A stretch of 64,000 nt of DNA from JAJFUV01 sp964561215 (GCA_964561215.1 CAZLOS010000001.1:1-64000); one strand, 5' to 3'; positions 23,900 through 33,129 are shown, numbered from the stretch's first letter. Made by a program: numbers and translations. Notes: generated by a model from the sequence alone, not told the origin.

Positions 23900-25414
23900 T
23901 TACCTCGTCGTTGGCGTCGCGCGGACGGCGCGCTCGAAGGCCCAGGCCCGGATGTGGCTGATCTGCTCCTTCATGGTGCGCGAGAGCGGCACCAACTTCA
24001 CGGCGATGTTGATGAGGTCCTGGTCGGTAATCTGGCGGTCCTCCAGCCGGGCTTGCGTCAGCGCCGAGATCACGCACTGCTCGATCTCGGCGCCCGTCCA
24101 GCCTTCGGTGAACTGGGTGACCTGATCCAGGTCGAATTCCGCCGGATCCACGCCGCGGCGGCTGAGGTGGATCTTGAAGATCTCGATCATTTCGGCCTTG
24201 AGCGGCAAGTCGACGAAGAACACCTCGTCGAAACGCCCCTTGCGGATCATTTCGGCGGGGAGCAGGTCGATCCGGTTGGCCGTCGCGGCCACGAACAATC
24301 CCCGCGTCTTCTCCTGCATCCAGGTGAGGAAGAACGCGAAGATGCGGCCCTGTTCGCCGCCGGAATCGGTGGACGTGATGCCCATCTCGATTTCGTCGAA
24401 CCAGAGCACGGCGGGCGCCATCTCCTCGAGCATGCGGCAGGCTGCGACGAAGACGCCTTCGGGCTTGCCGTGCCGGCCGGAGAAAATCTCGATCATGTCC
24501 ACGCGATAAAGCGGGAGGTGCCAGGCGGAGGCGATGGCCTTGACCGACAGGCTCTTGCCGCAGCCGGGAATGCCCATCATCAGGAGGCCCTTGGGCACGA
24601 TCTCCTCGGACACGCTGTCGCGCAAGTGGAAGAGCTTCCGGCGCTCCATCAGCCATTTCTTGAGGTTGTCGAGGCCCCCGACTTCGCTGAGGTCGGTGTC
24701 CGTGGCAATGTACTCAATGACGCCGCTGCGGTTGACCAGCAGGCGCTTCTCTTCGAGCAGGGCCGGCAGCGAATCCATTCCAAGAACTGGATTGGCGGCC
24801 ACGGCCCTGCGCAGCGCGTAACGCGCTTCGTCGAGCGTCAGTCCTTGCAGGGCGCGGGCAAACGAGTTAAGAACCTTCTCGTCCAGACCACCGCTGGCGG
24901 CGGTTTCGTCCCGCAGAAACTCCACCAGCTCTACCAGGTCGGGCGGCCTCAGCTCCAGAAACAGAATGTTCCGATCCAGTTCCTCCGGAATGTAGCGGAC
25001 CGCGGAGGTGATGACGACGAACTTCCGCCGGTCGAGGCAACTTTCGTACAGATCGCGGAGACGGCGCCGGGTTTCGGCCGAGTCGCGTAGCGGCTCGTGG
25101 AAGTCCTTCAGATGGAAGATGCCGCGCGCCTCGCTTGCGATGATGAAGTCCAGTACGCCGCGCGGAGTCTCGGTGCCGGCCATCACAGCTTCCTCGTTGC
25201 GGCGCAGGCCCTCGGTGAGGGTCCAGGTCCAGACGGGCATGGGGCCGGAGGCTTCCCACCCGGCGGCCACCTCCACCAGCACGCGCGCGACGCGCTGCTC
25301 TTCAGCCGTGCGCACGTAAGTTAGCGGCCGGCCGGATTGGAAGATCTCCCGGATGGTGGCCGCCGCGCGGCTCTCTCGCTTCGATTTCTGCTGTGTGATT
25401 GTCTCGGACGCCAT
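23900..25414 (-). CDS. Ycf46-like AAA+ ATPase
   Basis: A 504-residue AAA+ protein with the layout of the Ycf46 family of cyanobacteria and plastids. The N-terminal half (about 15-235) is a degenerate ATPase-like or helical domain; the C-terminal half is a classical AAA module with Walker A GIPGCGKS (about 281-288), Walker B AVLWFDEIEMG (about 336-346), sensor-1 ATANRID and the arginine-finger region RKGRFDEVFFVDLP. In cyanobacteria Ycf46 has been linked to CO2 uptake and photosynthesis control; what it does in a heterotroph is unknown. ATG 25414 is preferred, with a GGGAGAG ribosome-binding sequence eight bases upstream; GTG 25423 is the alternative. It stands alone between the secreted orphan and the divergent PLP-enzyme gene. 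Confidence 0.83.
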   Translation of the reverse strand: MASETITQQKSKRESRAAATIREIFQSGRPLTYVRTAEEQRVARVLVEVAAGWEASGPMPVWTWTLTEGLRRNEEAVMAGTETPRGVLDFIIASEARGIFHLKDFHEPLRDSAETRRRLRDLYESCLDRRKFVVITSAVRYIPEELDRNILFLELRPPDLVELVEFLRDETAASGGLDEKVLNSFARALQGLTLDEARYALRRAVAANPVLGMDSLPALLEEKRLLVNRSGVIEYIATDTDLSEVGGLDNLKKWLMERRKLFHLRDSVSEEIVPKGLLMMGIPGCGKSLSVKAIASAWHLPLYRVDMIEIFSGRHGKPEGVFVAACRMLEEMAPAVLWFDEIEMGITSTDSGGEQGRIFAFFLTWMQEKTRGLFVAATANRIDLLPAEMIRKGRFDEVFFVDLPLKAEMIEIFKIHLSRRGVDPAEFDLDQVTQFTEGWTGAEIEQCVISALTQARLEDRQITDQDLINIAVKLVPLSRTMKEQISHIRAWAFERAVRATPTTR

Positions 25415-25540
25415 TCGGCGCACTCTCCCCGGCGGGATCCTGCCGTCGCCGGCTCCATAACATTATGGACGAACAACGGCGGCGAATAGTCGGAACGATG
25501 GCCCGCGTTATCCGATGTACACTCTTGGTGGGGGTGATGA

Positions 25541-26800
25541 ATGTCCGAGCGCAAGGAAGCGTCTCACGGCATGCGGCCCACTACCGCGGTCATTGCGAAG
25601 GGATTCGATCCGCGGCTATCGGTGGGGTCGGCGCGGCCGGCGGTGTTTCGCAGTTCCACATACGTTTTCTCCAGTCCTGAAGCTGCCGAGCGCGCGTTCG
25701 CCATCGCCAGCGGGCGCGCCAAGGCGCGCGAAGGCGAGCAGGTCGAGCTGATCTACGCGCGCATCAACCATCCCAACGCGGAAATCCTGGAAGAACAGAT
25801 CGTGCCGCTGGAGAGAGGCGCGCAGGGCGCCGTGGTGTTCAACTCCGGCATGGCGGCGATCGTGACGGCGCTGACTACATTTCTGCGTCCAGGGCAGAGC
25901 CTGGTGCACACGGTTCCGCTTTACGGCGGTACGCAGCGCCTGACGCACGAGTTTCTGCAACCGTTCGGCATTTCCACCGTGGCCGTGCGGGCGGGCGACG
26001 GCGCGGCGCTCGATGCGGCCATCGCGGCCACGCCCAACCTGGGCGCCGTCTTCATTGAGACGCCGTCCAATCCCACCATGGTGATGACCGGCATTCGCCG
26101 CGCGGCCGACGCCGTGGCCCGGCGTGCTTCGGGCGACGTCCCGCGGGCGCTGGTGATGGTGGACAACACGTTTCTCGGCCCCACTTTCCAGCATCCGCTC
26201 ATGCTGGGCGCGGATTTGGTGGTCTATTCGGCCACCAAGTACCTTTCCGGCTTCAGCGACATGCTGGCCGGCGTGGTGCTGGCGCGAGATGCGGCTCTGA
26301 TCCGTCCCTTGCGCGCTTCGCGCGTGATGTTCGGCAACATCCTCCAACCGGATGAGTGCTGGATGCTGGACGGCCGCCTGCCCACCGTGGCGCTGCGGAT
26401 GAACAAGCAAAGCAAGAACGCACAGCGCATCGCCGAACGGCTGGCGAAGCACACGCGCGTCGCGAAGATGCACTACCCCACGCTGTTTGAAGACCCCGAG
26501 CAGGTGCGCATACGCGACGCGCAATGCGAGTTTCCCGGCGCGGTGTTTTCCATGGATCTGCGCGGCGGGCGGCCCGCGGCGTTCGACTTCCTGCGCGGCC
26601 TCCAGCTTGTGCGCAACGCCGTGTCGCTCGGCGGCGTCGAGACGCTGGCCTGCCATCCCAAGACGACCACGCATTCGGGACTGAGCGACGAGGAGATGGA
26701 AACCGCCGGTATCACGGATTCCCTGGTGCGCGTATCGGTGGGAATCGAGGACTGGCGCGACGTGCTGGCCGATTTCGAACAGGCGCTCGACGCGGTCTGA
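25541..26800 (+). CDS. Cys/Met-metabolism PLP-dependent enzyme (cystathionine gamma-synthase/methionine gamma-lyase type)
   Basis: A 419-residue fold-type I enzyme of the trans-sulphuration family. The phosphate and aromatic region around FNSGMAAI (about 103-110), the Asp in VMVDNTFLGPTF that binds the pyridine nitrogen, and the PLP Lys in SATKYLSGFSD (about 230-240) are visible. Near the C-terminus SLGGVETLACHP and RVSVGIED are standard for the family. Cystathionine gamma-synthase, beta-lyase, gamma-lyase and O-acylhomoserine sulphhydrylase cannot be told apart safely here. The segment after the N-terminal YVFSSPEAAERAF is long and charged (ASGRAKAREGEQVELIYARI), a form seen in gamma-lyase-like members. 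No other methionine genes are adjacent. It converges on the ceramidase-like gene with six bases between. Confidence 0.87.
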   Translation: MSERKEASHGMRPTTAVIAKGFDPRLSVGSARPAVFRSSTYVFSSPEAAERAFAIASGRAKAREGEQVELIYARINHPNAEILEEQIVPLERGAQGAVVFNSGMAAIVTALTTFLRPGQSLVHTVPLYGGTQRLTHEFLQPFGISTVAVRAGDGAALDAAIAATPNLGAVFIETPSNPTMVMTGIRRAADAVARRASGDVPRALVMVDNTFLGPTFQHPLMLGADLVVYSATKYLSGFSDMLAGVVLARDAALIRPLRASRVMFGNILQPDECWMLDGRLPTVALRMNKQSKNAQRIAERLAKHTRVAKMHYPTLFEDPEQVRIRDAQCEFPGAVFSMDLRGGRPAAFDFLRGLQLVRNAVSLGGVETLACHPKTTTHSGLSDEEMETAGITDSLVRVSVGIEDWRDVLADFEQALDAV

Positions 26801-26806
26801 CGCCGG

Positions 26807-28150
26807 CTATTTCAGCAGCTCGCGCATGGCGCGCATGAGCACGTCCTCGACTTCGGGCGCGGTACGCGACGCAGGACCGGTTTCATAGCCGCCCTGGCTG
26901 TAGGAGATGCGCGTGCCGATATAGCCGGGACCGTAGTCGGCGTAAGCCGCCATGGCGACCATGGAACCGGGCCGCATTCCGGCGGCGGCCAGTTGATATT
27001 CGACGAAGAGCTCGCCGGGCATGTGCAGCACGCGCGCCGGGCCCAGGCGCAGGCAGCTCAGGTAGGTCTGGTGGCCGCGGTCGAGCCAGGCCAACTCGCG
27101 CGCCGCGCGCAAGCGCGTACGCATGTCCGACTTCGAATCCGTAAGCGCCTTCTCGATCGACGCCCGGTCGTGCAGACGCTCGGCGGGTGGCAGAACCACG
27201 TGCACGGTGCGCCAGCCGATATCGCGAGCGTCGAGCGGACGCTTCACGCTCGACCCCCAGGCTTCGCGCATGCCTTCCGCGAGCCGTCCGGCCAGCACGG
27301 GGCGCATGGCCGGCGAACCGTCGTTGTACTTGCCCGCGGCCACGTTGCCGCCCGCGCCGTCGAAATGGATGTGCATGGCGGATGGCACCGCCTTTTCGCG
27401 CGACGCGCGAGCCATGCCCACGAAGTCCGGGTTCACGCCGCCTTTGCCGTAATAGCTTTGCGGATGCGTCGCGTAGTAAGTGAGGACCGCGACCGGGCGA
27501 TCCTGATTCCAGAAGCCGATGGAGCGAACCAGCGGATCGATGACCCCTTCCGGTTCGGCGCGCACCTTGGGATCGCGACAACTGCTGTAGCGGACGTACT
27601 TCACCTTTCCGTCAGGGCCGAGAATGCGGCGGCTGGATGCCACCTGTTGAACACGGGCCTGGCCGAAAGAAATGTGGGTCACCGGCTGCGGCCGGGTCAT
27701 GGCCTCGGCAAGGGCGCGCGCCACGCGGTCGAGCGCCTGCCCGACAAAGGCTACGTCGTAGATGCGTCCTGCAAGGCCCTGGCGCGCCAGCAGGCGCTCG
27801 GCGTCGGGGTCGTAGCCGGGCGTGTCGTGCGGGTGCAGCGTATGAACGGTGACGCGGTCCGGCGTGGTGCGGGCGGCTTCGGCCAGCGCCTTGCGCCACT
27901 GCTCATGGCCCGAGTTGGCGATACCGATCCAATCCACCGCCGCGAGCACCAGGGGCTTTCCTTTGCCGATGATCACGATGCCGCGCGCGCTCAAGGGGGC
28001 CACGATCTCACGCGCTGGTTCGATAACTCCCATTTCGAGCGGGCAGCCGAGCGGAGGCGTCACGTCGGCGCGGAAGGTCACGACCTGGATATTCTTGCCG
28101 TATGCGATGGCGGACAGTGTGAGTATGAGAAGGAAGAGTGAACGGCGCAT
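26807..28150 (-). CDS. Secreted neutral ceramidase-like protein
   Basis: A 447-residue exported protein (signal peptide 1-18, cut near AYG). The pattern ADVTPPLG near the N-terminus and the LHPHDTPGYDPD (about 104-115) and YYATHPQSYYGKG segments resemble the neutral/alkaline ceramidase N-terminal domain, where the His residues bind zinc. FDGAGGNVAAGKYNDG matches the GDVSPN-type block that follows in ceramidases, although here the key residues differ. At 447 residues it lacks the C-terminal immunoglobulin-like domain of true ceramidases. Many such proteins in Acidobacteriota and Planctomycetes have no known substrate, so amide hydrolysis of lipids is only a guess. The gene is divergent from the GH20-like gene with 29 bases between starts, so the two promoters must overlap the coding ends. 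Confidence 0.78.
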   Translation of the reverse strand: MRRSLFLLILTLSAIAYGKNIQVVTFRADVTPPLGCPLEMGVIEPAREIVAPLSARGIVIIGKGKPLVLAAVDWIGIANSGHEQWRKALAEAARTTPDRVTVHTLHPHDTPGYDPDAERLLARQGLAGRIYDVAFVGQALDRVARALAEAMTRPQPVTHISFGQARVQQVASSRRILGPDGKVKYVRYSSCRDPKVRAEPEGVIDPLVRSIGFWNQDRPVAVLTYYATHPQSYYGKGGVNPDFVGMARASREKAVPSAMHIHFDGAGGNVAAGKYNDGSPAMRPVLAGRLAEGMREAWGSSVKRPLDARDIGWRTVHVVLPPAERLHDRASIEKALTDSKSDMRTRLRAARELAWLDRGHQTYLSCLRLGPARVLHMPGELFVEYQLAAAGMRPGSMVAMAAYADYGPGYIGTRISYSQGGYETGPASRTAPEVEDVLMRAMRELLK

Positions 28151-28179
28151 CCATTCTACTGTACTATCCTCGGAAGATC

Positions 28180-30126
28180 ATGGATCACATCAGCCGGCAA
28201 TCATTCGTGAAACTGCTCGCAGCGTCCGCCGCGCCTGGAGCCGCATCGGCCAGCGCGCCCGCGTTGGTTCCTCAGCCCAAGAAACTGCGGTTCACCGGCG
28301 GGGTACATGCCGGCAACGCCCGGCCGCGTGTGGCGATTGACCCGAAACTCGCAGTGGCGGATTCCGCGGAAGCCTATCGTCTGGTGGTCTCGGAGAGGGA
28401 AGTCATCCTCAACGGACGCAGCCAGGCGGCTCTTGCGGCGGGTAAGCGGACGCTCGCGCAACTCTCCGCGGACGGACCCGTGCCGTGCTGCGAAATCGAG
28501 GACGCGCCGGACGTGGCCTTCCGCGCCGCGCACATCTGCTATCACCTGGTGCGAGAGAATCTCGCTTACAACACGCCCAATTTCGAGGCGCTGCTGGCGC
28601 ACATCGACGAGCTGGCCGCGCTCAAGTACAACGCGTTGTTGCTCGAGTTGGAATCCCTGTTTCCGTTCCGGCGCAACCCGCTGGCAAGCTGCAAGCTGGC
28701 TTTCACGCGGGCCCAGGTCGAACGCATACGCGAGCGCGCCGACAAGCATCGCATGGAGATCGTTCCGCTGGTGCAGTGCCTGGGGCACGCTTATAACGTG
28801 CTGATGCATGACGAATACGCGGAGTACAGAGAGTTGCCCGGCTGCTCGCAGCAATACTGCCCCACGCACCCGCGCCTGGTGGATCTCTACATGCAGTTCG
28901 TCGAAGACTATCGCGAGCTGTTCCCCGGCCTGCGCCAGTGGCACATGGGCGGCGACGAAAGCTACCTGCTGGGTCAGTGCGACCGCTGCCGCGCCAAAGC
29001 CGGAAAACATGGCGTGTCGAAAGTATACGTGGATTATGTAGGCGCGCTGGCGGACCGGCTCAAGGCGGCGGGCCTGCGGCCGATGCTGTGGAGCGACATG
29101 CTCGAACACCATCCGGAGGCGGTCGAGGAGCTGCCCAAGCACCTCAAGATCGTGTACTGGAACTACCATCTGCCGACATGGCCCCGGAAGTACGCGGTCG
29201 ATAAGTTCCGCGCGCAGGGATTCGACGTCGTGGCGGCCCCCGCGGTGCGCTATGGCGGGTATTCGGAGATGTCCATCTATTACCCCTTGGCGCTGGAAGG
29301 CATCGAGACCCTGATACGCCGCGCGCATCAGGACCGTTGCTCGGAAATCATGGTCACTAACTGGACCAAGGGTAGTCCTTACGAGAACTGCCACTACGGC
29401 TTCGCATGGGCGGCTGAGATGTGCTGGAACACCGGTGCGCGGCGCGACGATTTTAACAGGCGTTACGCGAAGGCCGCCTTCGGATGCGACGACGCGTCGC
29501 TGGTCGACGTCTACGACCTGTTGAGCAACAAGGTCATGCCTTACGGCGAGCCGGTCCAGGCGCACCAACCCATCAACATCAACCGTTATGACAACACAGG
29601 TTTCCGTTTCGGTGAGAAGTGGCCGCACTACACTTCGCCGGAGCATCGCCCGCAGGATGCGGCGACTGTGTTTGTGAGCTTCTTGCGGCAGTTCTACAAG
29701 AACCAGAAGTGCTGGGAGCCGGAAGTGCTCGAACAGCTTCGCACGGCCCTTTCCAGGAGCGGAAAGGCCGAGGAGGTTCTGGCGCGGCTCGGCCCCGCAT
29801 GCACGCGCGGGCGCCGGCAGCTCGATCTGCTGGCCATGTGCGCACATTCGATCTCGGTGAAATGCCGCTTCGCGTTGGCGCTGCACGAAGGGCGCAGGCT
29901 GCTCCTGGCGCCTGCCGACAAGGCCGCAATCAACGCATGGCTCGACGGATGGTTGGCACGCAGCGAGGCCTGGCGCGAGGCCAAACGACGGCACCGTGCC
30001 GCGCTCGCGCCCACGGGCTTCGCCCCATGCGTAGAACTGCTCAACGACCTGTGGTTCGACGCCGCCGAGCACGACTTCTTCGTTGAAACGCGCGTGCGCC
30101 TGCGCAAGAAGCTGGCTGCGGCGTAG
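28180..30126 (+). CDS. Glycoside hydrolase family 20-like protein (beta-N-acetylhexosaminidase-like)
   Basis: A 648-residue protein starting at ATG 28180; the frame is open 42 bases further, but that lacks a signal. A twin-arginine-like or Sec export signal (residues 1-25, SRQSFVKLLAASAAPGAASA) precedes a short GH20b-like domain (about 30-110). A TIM barrel follows (about 120-480). The diagnostic GH20 catalytic pair appears as WHMGGDES (about 265-272), Asp-Glu within HxGGDE. Further barrel strands read LKIVYWNYHLP and MVTNWTKGSPYENCHYG. GH20 enzymes release terminal GlcNAc or GalNAc from chitin, peptidoglycan or glycans. The last 150 residues are helical. The substrate may be a glycan from soil polymers. 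Confidence 0.85.
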   Translation: MDHISRQSFVKLLAASAAPGAASASAPALVPQPKKLRFTGGVHAGNARPRVAIDPKLAVADSAEAYRLVVSEREVILNGRSQAALAAGKRTLAQLSADGPVPCCEIEDAPDVAFRAAHICYHLVRENLAYNTPNFEALLAHIDELAALKYNALLLELESLFPFRRNPLASCKLAFTRAQVERIRERADKHRMEIVPLVQCLGHAYNVLMHDEYAEYRELPGCSQQYCPTHPRLVDLYMQFVEDYRELFPGLRQWHMGGDESYLLGQCDRCRAKAGKHGVSKVYVDYVGALADRLKAAGLRPMLWSDMLEHHPEAVEELPKHLKIVYWNYHLPTWPRKYAVDKFRAQGFDVVAAPAVRYGGYSEMSIYYPLALEGIETLIRRAHQDRCSEIMVTNWTKGSPYENCHYGFAWAAEMCWNTGARRDDFNRRYAKAAFGCDDASLVDVYDLLSNKVMPYGEPVQAHQPININRYDNTGFRFGEKWPHYTSPEHRPQDAATVFVSFLRQFYKNQKCWEPEVLEQLRTALSRSGKAEEVLARLGPACTRGRRQLDLLAMCAHSISVKCRFALALHEGRRLLLAPADKAAINAWLDGWLARSEAWREAKRRHRAALAPTGFAPCVELLNDLWFDAAEHDFFVETRVRLRKKLAAA

Positions 30127-30144
30127 GCCGCGCGGCCCGCTCAC

Positions 30145-30236
30145 GTCGCTCGCGCCGCCGTTGGGCAGGAAGGGTTCGTCTTGGACGAACTGCCAGCGCA
30201 CTCCGTCGTGGCTCGATGCCAGCCGCAGGTCCACGG
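30145..30236 (-). pseudogene. Remnant of a glycosidase-like (five-bladed propeller type) gene
   Basis: On the minus strand the stretch reads VDLRLASSHDGVRWQF, then VQDEPFLPNGGASD. The SxDGxxW blade motif with a following PFLP segment resembles secreted sialidase/arabinanase-like propeller proteins. It is about 30 residues long, without start, stop or flanking homology, in the 206-base gap between the GH20 and hopene cyclase genes. It appears to be the scar of a deleted gene. Short homology makes this uncertain. Confidence 0.4.
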
Positions 30237-30332
30237 TGTGTGTCCTCCGATGACAGGCCACTCCGTTATCCGATGTGCACGGCGGCACGTTGATACCGTG
30301 GCAGTTGGTAACCTAGTAGTTTCGGAGTGCAT

Positions 30333-32300
30333 ATGGGCGGATTTGAGCTGATTCAACCGGCGGGGCCGCGCAGGCGGCGGACTGAGACTTCAGAATCACG
30401 GGAACAGAGGCTGGCGCGCATCGAAGCCACCATGCGCAACTCGGCCACGGCTTTGCTAGGCATGCGTCATGAAGACGGCCACTGGTGCGGCGAACTGACC
30501 GCCGACGCGACGCTCGAAACGGATTACATCCTGCTGCAACTCTGGCTGCATCCACCGGAAGGCGACGAATGGAATCCCCCCTCGCGGCCGCGCATCGAAA
30601 AGGCCTGCCGGGCGATCCTGGAACGGCAGCTTCCCGACGGCGGGTGGGAGATCTTCGCCGGTGGCGGCGCGGAAGTAAACATCACCGCGCGTGCTTACAC
30701 GATGCTGAAGGTCTGCGGCCACTCGCCGGAAGCCGATTACATGCGGCGCGCCCGGGATCGAGTGCTGGCCTTGGGCGGCCTGCAGGCGGCCAACAGCTAC
30801 ACGAAGATCAATTTCAGTCTGGTGGGGCTTTTTCCCCGCAAGTACACGCCGACCGTTCCGCCGGAGATCGTGCTGGTTCCGCTGGACATCCTTTATGAGA
30901 TGTCGTCCTGGAGCCGAACAATCATCGTGCCCCTGGCCATCGTGCAGGCCATCGGTCCGCACCGCCTGGCTCCGAGCGGGATCACGGTGGAGGAACTCTA
31001 CGATCCGCACAAGAAGCTGACCCTGGTGAATCGCAAGGGGATGGCGATCCTGTTCCGCCAACTGGACCGCGCGCTGAAGCTGTGGGAGCGCCGTGGCTTG
31101 AAGAACGTGCGCAGCGCCGCCATACGCGAAGCCGAACATTGGATACTGGACCGCACACGCTATACCGAGGGACTCGGCGCCATCTACCCGGCGATGATGT
31201 ACACGATCATGGCGATGCATTCGCTGGGGTATCCAGATGACCATCCCGATCTGATGGACGCCGTGCGCCGGTTCGAAGATCTCATCCTTGAGACGGAAGA
31301 CCGCTTCCAGTTTCAGCCCTGCGTCTCGCCGGTGTGGGATACGGCCATCGCGGCGTACGCGCTGGGAGAAGCGGGCCTGGCCGATCCGGCGGAACTCACC
31401 CGGACGGCCGATTGGCTGCTGACGAAGGAGGTACGGCACCGCGGCGATTGGAGCGTGAAGCGGCCGGACCTGGAGCCGGGCGGCTGGGCCTTCGAGTTCG
31501 CCAACGAGTACTATCCGGACATCGACGACACGGCCATGGTGCTGCTGGCGCTGCTGCACGCCAGGGCAAGCGATCCGGTGCGCCAGGAGCGCGTCGAAAA
31601 ACGGGCCGTCAACTGGCTGTTGGGCATGCAATCGAGCGATGGCGGATGGGCCGCTTTCGACGTCGACTGCAACTGGGACATCCTGAATAGCGTGCCGTTC
31701 GCCGATCACAACGCGATGCTCGATCCATCCTGCCCGGACATCACGGGCCGCGTGCTTGAATCGCTGGCGCGGCGTGGATTCGAGACTACACATCCGGCGA
31801 TCAAGCGGGGCGTCGAGTGGCTGCTGAATCATCAGGAGGACGACGGAAGCTGGTACGGGCGCTGGGGCGTGAACTACATCTACGGAACGTTCCTGGCCCT
31901 GCGCGGATTAAAGCATGCGCACGCCTCTTCGGCGCGCCCGGCGATGCAGAAAGCTTCCGAATGGCTGCGCAGCGTGCAGAACGCGGACGGAGGCTGGGGC
32001 GAAAGTGCAGCCGGGTACCGCGTCAACCGCTTTGTGGCCGCTCCCAGCACACCTTCGCAGACCGCTTGGGCCCTGCTCGGGTTGCTGGCGGCGGGCGACG
32101 CCTCGTCCAGCGCAGTGCGCCGCGGCATCGAGTACCTGGTTACGACCCAGAAGGGCGATGGCACCTGGGACGAGACGCTTTTTACGGGTACCGGCTTCCC
32201 GAATGTCTTCTATCTGCAGTATCACCTATACCGGAACTACTTCCCGCTGATGGCGCTCAACGCCTGCCGCGCGGCCCTCGCCGGCCAACAGAGGGCCTGA
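30333..32300 (+). CDS. shc: Squalene-hopene cyclase
   Basis: A 655-residue cyclase that turns squalene into hopene (or hopanol), the core step of hopanoid synthesis at the inner membrane. The catalytic acid motif appears as PDIDDTAMV, a DxDDTA sequence. Repeated QW-type motifs are visible (such as RQLPDGGWEIF, QSSDGGWAAFD, QEDDGSWYGRWG, QNADGGWGES, QKGDGTWDETLFTGTGFP), as in all family members. The start is ATG 30333, with GGAG about seven bases upstream; a GTG six bases earlier is possible. It needs squalene made from farnesyl units supplied by the MEP pathway. The Cas6-like gene follows by 25 bases on the same strand. Other hpn hopanoid genes are not in the window. Confidence 0.96.
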   Translation: MGGFELIQPAGPRRRRTETSESREQRLARIEATMRNSATALLGMRHEDGHWCGELTADATLETDYILLQLWLHPPEGDEWNPPSRPRIEKACRAILERQLPDGGWEIFAGGGAEVNITARAYTMLKVCGHSPEADYMRRARDRVLALGGLQAANSYTKINFSLVGLFPRKYTPTVPPEIVLVPLDILYEMSSWSRTIIVPLAIVQAIGPHRLAPSGITVEELYDPHKKLTLVNRKGMAILFRQLDRALKLWERRGLKNVRSAAIREAEHWILDRTRYTEGLGAIYPAMMYTIMAMHSLGYPDDHPDLMDAVRRFEDLILETEDRFQFQPCVSPVWDTAIAAYALGEAGLADPAELTRTADWLLTKEVRHRGDWSVKRPDLEPGGWAFEFANEYYPDIDDTAMVLLALLHARASDPVRQERVEKRAVNWLLGMQSSDGGWAAFDVDCNWDILNSVPFADHNAMLDPSCPDITGRVLESLARRGFETTHPAIKRGVEWLLNHQEDDGSWYGRWGVNYIYGTFLALRGLKHAHASSARPAMQKASEWLRSVQNADGGWGESAAGYRVNRFVAAPSTPSQTAWALLGLLAAGDASSSAVRRGIEYLVTTQKGDGTWDETLFTGTGFPNVFYLQYHLYRNYFPLMALNACRAALAGQQRA

Positions 32301-32325
32301 TTCGGCGCTAAGTTGAGCTTTTGGT

Positions 32326-33129
32326 ATGCAGGCATCCAAGGCCCCCACGTTCGAGGTAACGGTTTGCCGGCTCCACTTCACCAGCCGGGGACCGCTCCAT
32401 TTTGCGCAAGGCATGCCGGCCAACGTGATTCGCGGCTTTCTGGGGGCGTCGCTGTTCGCGACACCCGCCTATCGAAGGCTATTCTCGCCCCGTAACGAAT
32501 CCGGCCCCAGCGGTTTCAGGGACGCGCCGCGGCCGTTTGTGCTGCGTGCCGCGCACCTGGACGGCGTGACTGTCGGCCGGGGAGAGCCGTTCCACGTCGA
32601 CGTGCACCTGTTCCTTCCAGGAAACGAAGCCGTCGATGAGGTGAAGAACGCTTTCACCCGGTGGGCCCGGGCGGTACTGCGCGAAGCCGCCGTGGAGCGG
32701 GTCTCCATTCCCCTGACCTCGCCCCCCGCATCTATTACCGAGTTGCGTGTCCGCTTCCTCACGCCGACCGAACTCAAGAGCGGCGCGCGGATCGCCGCCC
32801 GCCCCGGGTTTTCCGTGTTGTTCGCGCGCGCCCGGGACCGCGTCAGCACACTACGCGCCGCCTATGGGAACGGTCCCCTCGAGATTGACTTCACGGGGAT
32901 GGCGGAACGGGCGGCGCGCGTCCGGATGACCGCGTGCGATGTGCGGCACACCTTTGTCGAGAGGTTGTCCAGAGGCACGGGGCAGCGTCACCCGGTGGGG
33001 GGATTCACTGGAACTGCCACTTACGAGGGGGAGATGGGTGAGTTTCTGCCCATACTACGAACTGCCGAGTGGACTGGCGTTGGCCGGCAGACGGTTTGGG
33101 GCAACGGCGCCATTGCGATCGAGAGATAG
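32326..33129 (+). CDS. Cas6-like RAMP protein (orphan)
   Basis: A 267-residue protein that matches the Cas6 (PF10040-type) endoribonuclease family in layout. It has an N-terminal RRM-like half, a middle LRVRFLTPTELKSG segment (about 139-152, typical of the second ferredoxin fold), and a C-terminal glycine-rich loop. The C-terminus reads GGFTGTATYEG, then EFLPILRTAEWTGVGRQTVW and GNGAI, where Cas6 proteins bind the crRNA repeat stem. Cas6 normally cuts CRISPR precursor RNA, but no CRISPR array, cas1/cas2 or effector gene is visible in the 64 kb. Its partner or RNA target is therefore unknown. The catalytic His is not certain; candidates lie in the N-terminal LHFTSRGPLHF stretch. It lies 25 bases after the hopene cyclase gene and may be read from its promoter. 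Confidence 0.78.
   Translation: MQASKAPTFEVTVCRLHFTSRGPLHFAQGMPANVIRGFLGASLFATPAYRRLFSPRNESGPSGFRDAPRPFVLRAAHLDGVTVGRGEPFHVDVHLFLPGNEAVDEVKNAFTRWARAVLREAAVERVSIPLTSPPASITELRVRFLTPTELKSGARIAARPGFSVLFARARDRVSTLRAAYGNGPLEIDFTGMAERAARVRMTACDVRHTFVERLSRGTGQRHPVGGFTGTATYEGEMGEFLPILRTAEWTGVGRQTVWGNGAIAIER

Noticed and set aside
28201..30288. A 695-codon minus-strand frame opposite the GH20-like gene
   Set aside because: Most of it is antisense to the GH20 barrel. Only the first 30-50 residues near 30145-30236 show a possible genuine remnant, which is listed separately.
30290..30319. Promoter for the hopene cyclase gene (TTGATA with a -10 near 30313)
   Set aside because: The -10 candidates match the consensus in three positions or fewer.
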